Assembly (NCBI GenBank): GCA_934045075.1
Contig: OW203721.1
Span: 15,036,678-15,100,677, forward strand
Direction of reading: 5' to 3'
From: Yponomeuta sedellus
Lineage: Eukaryota; Arthropoda; Insecta; Lepidoptera; Yponomeutidae
Length of the DNA: 64,000 bases
Shown here: positions 51,001 through 60,000 of the stretch, in pieces
How positions within the stretch are numbered: the stretch's first letter is position 1
Layout: each line of letters begins with the position of its first letter
Program-made: the position numbers and the translations under genes
The notes under the pieces: generated by a model
Database searches by the model: none
What the model was told of the DNA's origin: nothing
The model's input: only the letters and a program-made list of their open reading frames with translations

Positions 51001-54000
51001 ATTTCAATGATACAAAATTGTACTGACAATTCACCAACACCTCACTGCCCTCAGATGATGGCGAGCACGACATTCCTGCTGCAGCTACAAAACTACCCCA
51101 AGGACATAATCAACAATGAGATGGTGGAGCACCTGGTGCCATACTTCGAGATGGAGGATTACAATATGGACACGGCCAAGCGCGTGTGCGGTGACGTGGC
51201 GGGCCTACTCTCCTGGACCAAGGCCATGGCCTTCTTCCACAGCGTAAACAAGGAAGTACTTCCCCTTAAGGCCAGCCTGCTGCTTCAGGAGGCGAGGCTC
51301 AAGGTGAGAGTAACTTTCACACTTCTCCAATTGTTCTGGTCCTGAACTACGACACCATAAACGGATAACTACAAAAATGGAATTCTGGATTAAGGATCTG
51401 CTGCGCTAATTACGATTAAATTAAATTAGAATTTAATTTAAAAAAAATTAAATAAAGAATAAAATTTTAATAAACATTTATTATAATTTTAATAAACATT
51501 TATTTCAAGAATAGACATTTATTATTTGTGAAATGAAAACATATTTATTTAAAGGAATGGTTAGAATGACCATTGAATTAATTCAATGGAATGACTTACA
51601 TTTTTGTGCTTAAATTATTGTTACACTCGGGCCACTAACTTAAAACTATTAATTTTAAAGTTCTTAAAGATTTTTTCAGTTTTTAGGTACCAAAAAGATG
51701 ACTTGTTGTGATAGATAACTCATTATTTATAGATATGCGTAAAATTAGGGTTTCTTTCTAGCAAATCATGTATTTTAAAGATCATAAGTTATAGTTAAAG
51801 AAAACATTTATTGAGTTTATACATTTATTTGTACCCTCTGAAATCTTCAGGAAGTCTGCCGCCTTTCTTACCTAATCTATGATCGCGTGATTAGAACGTA
51901 ACCTCCCTGTGTTTTAGGTTGCCATGGACGACTTGGCTTCCGCGGAGCGACAACTCGAAGAGCGGGAGATGTCTCTGCGCAAGGTGAAAGAGCAATACGA
52001 ATCTGCTGTCTCTGAGAAGCAACAGCTGACGGACGCAGCCAATGTGTGTCTGCGCAAGATGACGGCTGCCACAGCTCTCATCAACGGCCTAGGTGGTGAA
52101 AAGATCCGCTGGACCCAACAGAGTAAAGACTTCAAAGAACAGCTTGGCAGACTGGTTGGCGACGTTGTCTTGGCAACCGGCTTCCTCTCCTACTGCGGCC
52201 CCTACAATCAAGAGTTCAGAAACAACCTTCTGAGCACCTGGATGGGCATCCTGAAAAGTAAGGAGATCCCGGTGACAGAAACCTTAAATATTACAACTAT
52301 GTTGGTCGAAAACGCAACAATATCGGAGTGGACGCTCCAAGGTTTGCCGAATGACGATCTCTCGGTACAGAATGCCCTCATAGTGACCAAGTCGAGCTCC
52401 TATCCGCTGTTGGTTGACCCGCAGAGTCAAGGAAAAAATTGGATAAAAAATAAAGAGTCTACCAACGAATTACAAATAACTTCTCTGAATCACAAGTATT
52501 TCCGCACTCATCTAGAAGACAGTTTGTCGTTGGGTAGGCCGTTGTTGATAGAAGACGTGGGTGTAGAGCTAGACCCGGTCATAGACAATGTATTGGAGAA
52601 AAACTTCATCAAATCGGGCTCCATCGAGAAGGTAATAGTAGGTGACAAAGAGTGTGACGTCATGCCTGGTTTTATGCTATATGTGACGACAAAGCTCCCC
52701 AATCCGGCGTACTCGCCCGAGATCAGCGCTAAGACCTCCATCATCGACTTTACTGTCACCATGCAGGGGTTAGAAGACCAGCTTTTGGGCCGAGTCATTT
52801 TGATGGAGAAGTCTGACTTGGAAGAAGAGAGGGTCGCACTGTTCGAATCTGTGATGAAAAACCAAAGAAGCATGAAGGAACTAGAAAGCAATTTACTATG
52901 CAGGTTAACTTCATCAGTCGGGTCACTAGTGGACGATGAAGCGCTGATACAAGTGCTGCAGATCACTAAAACGACTGCTGAAGAAGTCAACGAGAAGTTG
53001 AAGGTCGCAGAAGTGACAGAGAAGAAGATAATACGAGCTCGAGAAGAGTTCCGCGCCGTCGCAGCACGGGGTTCCATACTTTATTTCCTCATTGTAGAAA
53101 TGAGCGCAGTCAACATTATGTACCAAAACTCCTTGAAGCAATTCCTCACAATATTCGACAATTCGATCACAAAATCAACCAAAAGCAACGTGACCGACGA
53201 GCGAATCAACATCATACTGAAGTACTTGACCCACGAAGTGTGGGCGTTTACGTCGAGGAGTTTGTACGAGCGACATAAAGCCTTATTCACGTTGATGTTA
53301 GCGATGAAAATCGACTGCCAGCGCGGGCTGATCTCCCACGACGAGTTCATGGCGTTCGTGAAAGGCGGCGCCTCTCTGGACTTGAACGCGGTGACGCCCA
53401 AACCGTTCCGCTGGATCCTCGACATCACATGGCTCAACCTGGTGGAGATCAGCAAGCTGAAGACTTTCAGCGATGTGCTCACCAGGGTAAGTTCTTGTTC
53501 AGTATGCCCTTCACTTGAAAGCATGTAACGCAGAAAGTTTTATTTTTATGCAGTAGGACTTTTCTCATAGTGCTTTAAAATGTCTTTGATTGATTGGTAT
53601 ACTGTTATGTTCGATACTAGCTTGAATCTCGAGCGTTTTGGCAAGGAAAGACGTGCTTTTGTGATTCTTTAAAGCTCGCACCATTTGGCGTTACCCCGAA
53701 TAACTAAGAGTTCTGTGACACGGATGCCAGGCTTAAGTCTGGCATTCGTGTCACACGAACCACACTAAAAACATGTAATTTGATGTTTGACCCGGGGGGT
53801 GAGTCTCTAAAACGCATAGTGGTTCAATAAAGTCATATTAGTCCGGTAATGGTCTTTTCATTCACACTCTAGGTAGTCTAGTAACCAATCGCCGTGCTAC
53901 TTAATTCGGCGACTCACGCGACTCTATCTTCTTCGCGTGAGATGCCTATTTAATTAGCGCGGGTTATACCCCTGGAATGGCATTATACTACTATCGCTTT

Positions 54001-57000
54001 GTAGCCTAATTGAGTCAATTAATAACCAAATTGAGACAACCGTGTCGTGCTTATATTATTCTATTATCGACTTATTCTACTATCGAAAAACTATGTATTA
54101 GACTCTAGGGCCAGGTCGAAGACAGACTATGTCATTACAAATGTCTCAAGGTGGAACGATCTGAAATGGATCCAGGGTTGCGCATTAAAGAGAAAGTTAG
54201 CGCAACGTTATGACGTCATGTCTGGGGCGGCGCGTTGGAAATCGAAATCTAGAGATTTATGTCAGGCCAAAACATTGTACTCACGATCATTTCGACGTAT
54301 ATCGCGCCAAATGACGCGATGGCGCGACCGAGAATGCCAGTCTTTACGGTCACGAAAAAACAGAAACTAATTTAAGCCTTAACCATGGCAGTGTAACAGA
54401 TCCCACTTTGAATTGAACCTTATCGTCTTGAAATAAAGTCTAAAACCAAGAAAAAATCACACTACCTCTTAGTTAAGGGTTGGAAATATTTTATTGTTAA
54501 TTGCGTAATCGCTAGAAACAGCCTTCACATAGAAACAAAAAATCTCGGTCGGACGCGAGACTCGAACCCGCACTTTTAGAATACCATGGCAGGCTCTTGC
54601 CAACTAAGCCATTCGGATCTCGGCCAATCCTGCTTATCGCAACGCTGTAACTGACCATCTGTTGGCGTGATTCTTCGTAACCTGCCGAACTTTTTGGTTG
54701 GACTGATGATGGGGACGATAACACGGTAAGAGACGCGGCTTCGAATCCTGTTTAGACTTGGAGTTTCTTTCAACGTGAAATATGTTTACTAGGCCATGCT
54801 TTGAAAACGTAATAGCCTATCACACATGCTTCGGCCTGAATTTCCTTCGCAGATCTCCACCAACGAAAAAGAGTGGCGAGTGTGGTACGAGAAGGCTAAG
54901 CCCGAGGAGGAGACGATCCCCAGCGGCTATCAGGACAGCCTGGACGTGTTTCGGAAACTGCTATTAGTGCGCTCCTGGAGCCCCGACCGCACACTCTCGC
55001 AGGCTCGCAAGTATATCGTTGGTTAGTACCGCTGTCCCTTCATTTCTCTGATTGATAGATAGATAAAACATGTATATGCATACATATACATATATTAAAT
55101 CAACCAACTTTAACCCGCGTAAGAAATTATCCCGCGGGAACGCATTACCCGGATATCAAATATCTCAATTCAGATCTTCGTCTATATGTGCGGCAAGTTT
55201 CATGTAAATCCGTTATTGCGTGATCGAATAAGAAACTTCCAATCATCTCACAAACTTTCAAATTTATAATATTAGTTGGATTTAAAAAAAATACACAAGG
55301 AACCGAGTGTTTGGAATCAATCACTAGGGTTAAGCCACCACAGGCGCGGTTAGGTTAGGTTGGGCTTGTTGGGCTAATGGGTGACCATCCCGTGGCTACC
55401 GCTGGTGGCATTTTTTCCGTGCTTCGCAAGGCAAGGCACAGGGCAAGTAAGGCCCGCCACTGTCTTACAATAATCCACCAACCCGGATTTGGCCCTCGTG
55501 GTGGAGTATGACCTAACCGTCCTGCGATGCAGAACCCGTGCCCCAGCAGTGGGGATATACAAAGGGTTGATATCGAATAAAAGTTTAGGTCGAGAATAAT
55601 AGGATTGTGTTGTGTAGGAGGTAATATTATTCCGAGCTTACCTAAATTCCGGGTGGATTTCAGCAGAGTTGTCTAGCTTAGAGGTCCTGTTTCAGACTCG
55701 CTCGGCCCAGAATACGGCGAGGGCCGCATCTTGAACCTGGAGAGCACGTGGGAGGAGTCTGAGCCGCGCACGCCACTCATCTGCATCCTCTCCATCGGCT
55801 CGGACCCCTTCGGCCAGATCGCAGCCCTGGCTAAAGCCAAGGAGATCCGTGAGTCAACACAAGCTTAAACTACCCAGCATGGGTAGTAAGATGACGCTGG
55901 TCGCGCGTTTCAAACGTCAAAAGTCGTGACTTTCAAGCATTTGAATTGTGAAATTATGACTTTTTTGACACAAATCACGTTACTCGTGCCTTCGTACTAC
56001 CCGTGCAAGATTAATTTGCTTAGGTCTTAGGATTCAGAAAGAAGAAATAAAAAAATGTTTCAACGTAAATTCGTAATTAATTTACTTTTACGAGGAGATT
56101 CTTAAGACATCACGCGCTTAACCTAACCAGGAATGACGGTAATCAGAAATCATAAAACGTAATTCAACGTAAAGGCTTACGTATACAATTACAAGACTTT
56201 AATAGGCAGCTAATAGGTTTAACAACAACTTAATATTTTAGTCTGATCGCATGCTATCAAACATTCTTTGTTCCACCGGTGCTTATAAACGTTGGCTTTC
56301 TAGTGATTTGATTTGGCTTGTATTATACTCACCCTTTTTAAAATAAATTATTAAAATTTCAGCACATCATCACTCTTAATAATTTTTCAACATACACTCA
56401 ACACTGAAATGTATCTAAGACTCGACGAGAGGCATTGAAAGCCATAGTACAGACTCGCGTAACGTTTTCGATATCAAAACATCGAGTTCAACGTACACCA
56501 ATCATACCACGCAGACGTCCAATAAGACGTCTTACTTACACGTTTATTAGTAGAGCCAAAGTTAAGATTAATCTTGAAATAGTTATCTTTTGAGTCATTC
56601 ACAAAGCCTACAATTACATACAGAACTACGCGTCACTAAATTATAATAACGTAACCTTCTTTCGATAGCATTGAACGCCGTCTCGATGGGCCAAGGGCAA
56701 GAGATCGTCGCACGGAAGATGATCTCTGACTCCATGAATGAGGGCGGCTGGGTGTTACTGCAAAACATCCACCTGTCTTTGCCCTTCTGCGTGGAAGCTA
56801 TGGATGCGCTGGTGGAGACCGAACACATTCAGGACTCTTTCCGTCTCTGGCTCACCACTGAGGTGCACACAGATTTCCCCATCGGTCTCCTCCAAATGGC
56901 CATAAAGTTCACCAACGAACCCCCTCAAGGCATCCGCGCCAGTCTTAAGAGAACTTACCAGAATATCACACAGGACAACCTCGACTACTCCTCCCTGCAC

Positions 57001-60000
57001 CAATGGCCGCCACTGCTTTACGCGGTAGCATTCCTGCACACCATAGTGCAGGAGAGACGAAAATTCGGCCCTCTAGGCTGGAATATACCCTACGAATTCA
57101 ACCAGGCTGATTACGCGGCGAGCGTCCAGTTCATCATGAACCATCTGGACGAAATAGACCCCAAAAAGGGCATCTCTTGGCCTACCGTATGCTACATGCT
57201 GGGTGAGGTGAACTATGGCGGCCGCGTCACCGACGACTTTGACAAGCGTCTCCTCACCACTTTCACCAACGTGTGGTTCTGTGACGTGCTGCTGCGTCCA
57301 GGCTTCGAGTTCTACAAGGGGTACAAGGTGCCACAGACGCGAAACATCCAGGGCTACGTGGACTACATAAATCAACTGCCGCTGACGGATACGCCGGAGG
57401 TGTTCGGGTTGCATGGTAACGCTGATATCACGTACCAGATCAACAGCGCCAAAGACATCCTGGATACTATTCTTAGCGTGCAGCCAAAGGAAGGGGGCAG
57501 CCAGGGCGGGGAGACGCGCGAAAGCATCGTGTACCGATTGGCTGAGGATATGCTGGAGAAGCTGCCGCGCCAGTACGTCAGCTTTGAAGTGCGCGAGTCG
57601 CTGCTCAAAATGGGCGCATTTCTGCCCATGAACATATTCTTGCGGTGAGTATGTAGACTACTCGTACTAGATCAAGTCACAACGGCTTTCAGTGTATTAT
57701 CATTAATTCTTTAAATACACACTTAGACACTATTACGTAAAGTGATAATACACTATCTAAAGAATTTGGATTTCAAGCGATGTGTCAGTAAAATTTTGTA
57801 GAAATAGTGGATACCCTCTGAATTATTCCTAAATCGCGGTAAGATTGGCCTAATGACCTAGGTCCGGAAAATTAAAATTTTCCTCTATACTATTATATTA
57901 AACATTACTAGAAAAAAAAGTACCGCGCTTGTTTGTCATTGTGGCCTCCTCAGTGAGATAAAAAAAAATGTACTGTATCTCCATTTGTTAGTTAGTTTGA
58001 TACATTCCTATGTGCGACGATGTTCGCTGTGTTTTCATTGCTCAAAGTTCTAAAGTAGTCTTGTCATTGTAGACACGTAATTGGTTACGTAGTGTTGGTT
58101 TCGTAGACGCTTGAAGGGATTTTTGCTAAAGGTATTGTCACGTAACTGGTTACAGTCTATTTATTCTTACTTGTCCAATTTAGTAAACAAGATTCTACCC
58201 GTAAACTGTAACTTTTTAGTCCAAAACTGTCATACTTCCATAAATGAAGTAACTTGGAACACTCTTTTAGGTAACACGCTGCCAATTTTATAAACATAGT
58301 TCAGGATAGTTCGTGAATTTGCGAGAAAATGTCTAGTTTAGGCATCTAATCTCAATTTTAAGGTTAGAATCTTGTTTACTAAATTGGACAAGTAAGAATA
58401 AATAGACTGTACGTATCGTTGGTTTCTTAAGCGCTAGGAGGGATTTATTTTTGCTAAAATTAGACTTTGTAGGTAACGTTGTTCATTTTGTACGTAGGCT
58501 TGATGGCTGCTCCGACTCATTAAGATTACTTTTCTTAGGGAAATCTCTTACAGAGCATAATAAGCACTTTTGTATACGTTATTTTTTATTTAATGTCCTG
58601 TTCAATGTCTCGTATGATTAAAATTAGAAACAGGCAAACAAAATGGTCTTTACCCATCTATACCTTCGCTCGTGTTACGTCAGGCAAGAAATCGACCGCA
58701 TCCAACGCGTGATTCAGACAGTACAGTCGACGCTGTGTGACCTTAAGCTGGCAATTGATGGCACGATCGTGATGAGTCAAGGTCTCCGCGAGTCCCTGGA
58801 CGCTATGTATGACGCCCGCATCCCCGCTCAGTGGCTCAAGGTAAGGATACGATAATTTAATACGTAGATATAAATACTTCTGTAATGGCAGTCGTTAAGC
58901 TATGTCAGTAGCTTTTGAAATCCTCCACCAACCCGGACTTAGCCCTCTTAGTGGAGCATGGCCTAACATGGTATCTTCCTGCGATGCAGGACGAGACCCG
59001 TGCCCCAGCAGTGGGGCCATACAAAACGATATTATTGTTATTATATTGAGATGAGTGTTGGTCACCAACAAAACATCCTCATCGACATTTTACCCACTAC
59101 TAGCGGCGTTCGCGTGATGTACGACTATGGTAACCTATTTCTTTCCTCAAGTTGCAATCTATCTAAATTTATCCGAAAACTACAGTTCAGGCATGAAAAT
59201 TTGTATATTTTTCCGAATAGGGGTGTTGTTGCCTGAAAAACAGATTTACGCCAGTACGGCAACATATCCTACTATTTGCTTATTGATCAGTATACCTGAT
59301 GCAATTCTAATTTAAGAAACAAGGGGTGTTGTTCACGTCTAAAACAGCAACATATGCTACTATTTGCTTGCTAATCAGTATACCTGATGTAATTTTAATT
59401 TAATAAACACCTCGTTAGTTTTTTGCTTAGACAAATAAAATGTATTCTTGTTGCTAAATTATTCATATTTTTGAAGCTAATAATGCGTGTCGTCGGCAGG
59501 TATCGTGGGAGTCGGCGACGCTCGGATTCTGGTACACGGAGCTTTTAGAGCGCGACCAGCAGTACCGGGTGTGGCTGAAGCAAGGCCGGCCCTTCGCCTT
59601 CTGGATGACCGGCTTCTTCAACCCCCAGGGATTCCTCACCGCCATGCGCCAGGTGTGCTCGTACTTCACAACGGCCTACCTCTAACCTTGTAAATAGGAA
59701 GGTTTTCGGTTGTTACTTTCAAGGAATTAAGATAATAACATATCTCTAGTAGCTACTATCTAACTAGTGCAATATTAGTCTATAGAACAATATTACTTTC
59801 CTGACGACTTTAAATTTGACGTTTCAACTAGTGACGGAAGTTTGGTTAGCGCCAATTCTCTAAGATAAAAATAGTATTATTTTAAAACATTATGTAAAAT
59901 TTGTAGAAATAATAAAAATAAAAGGGATTGTGTACAATACACTTCTACGAAGTATAATATGGTGCGTAAAATGTTATCATACTTGTCAGCTCTGAAATAA

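Noticed and set aside
53715..53754. Pre-miRNA-like hairpin
   Set aside because: Arms of 16 bp with an 8-base loop are too short for a typical precursor and fit the core of a small inverted-repeat element.
54535..54640. Possible tRNA gene
   Set aside because: Box A and box B-like but no 7-bp acceptor pairing recognised; treated as a SINE head.
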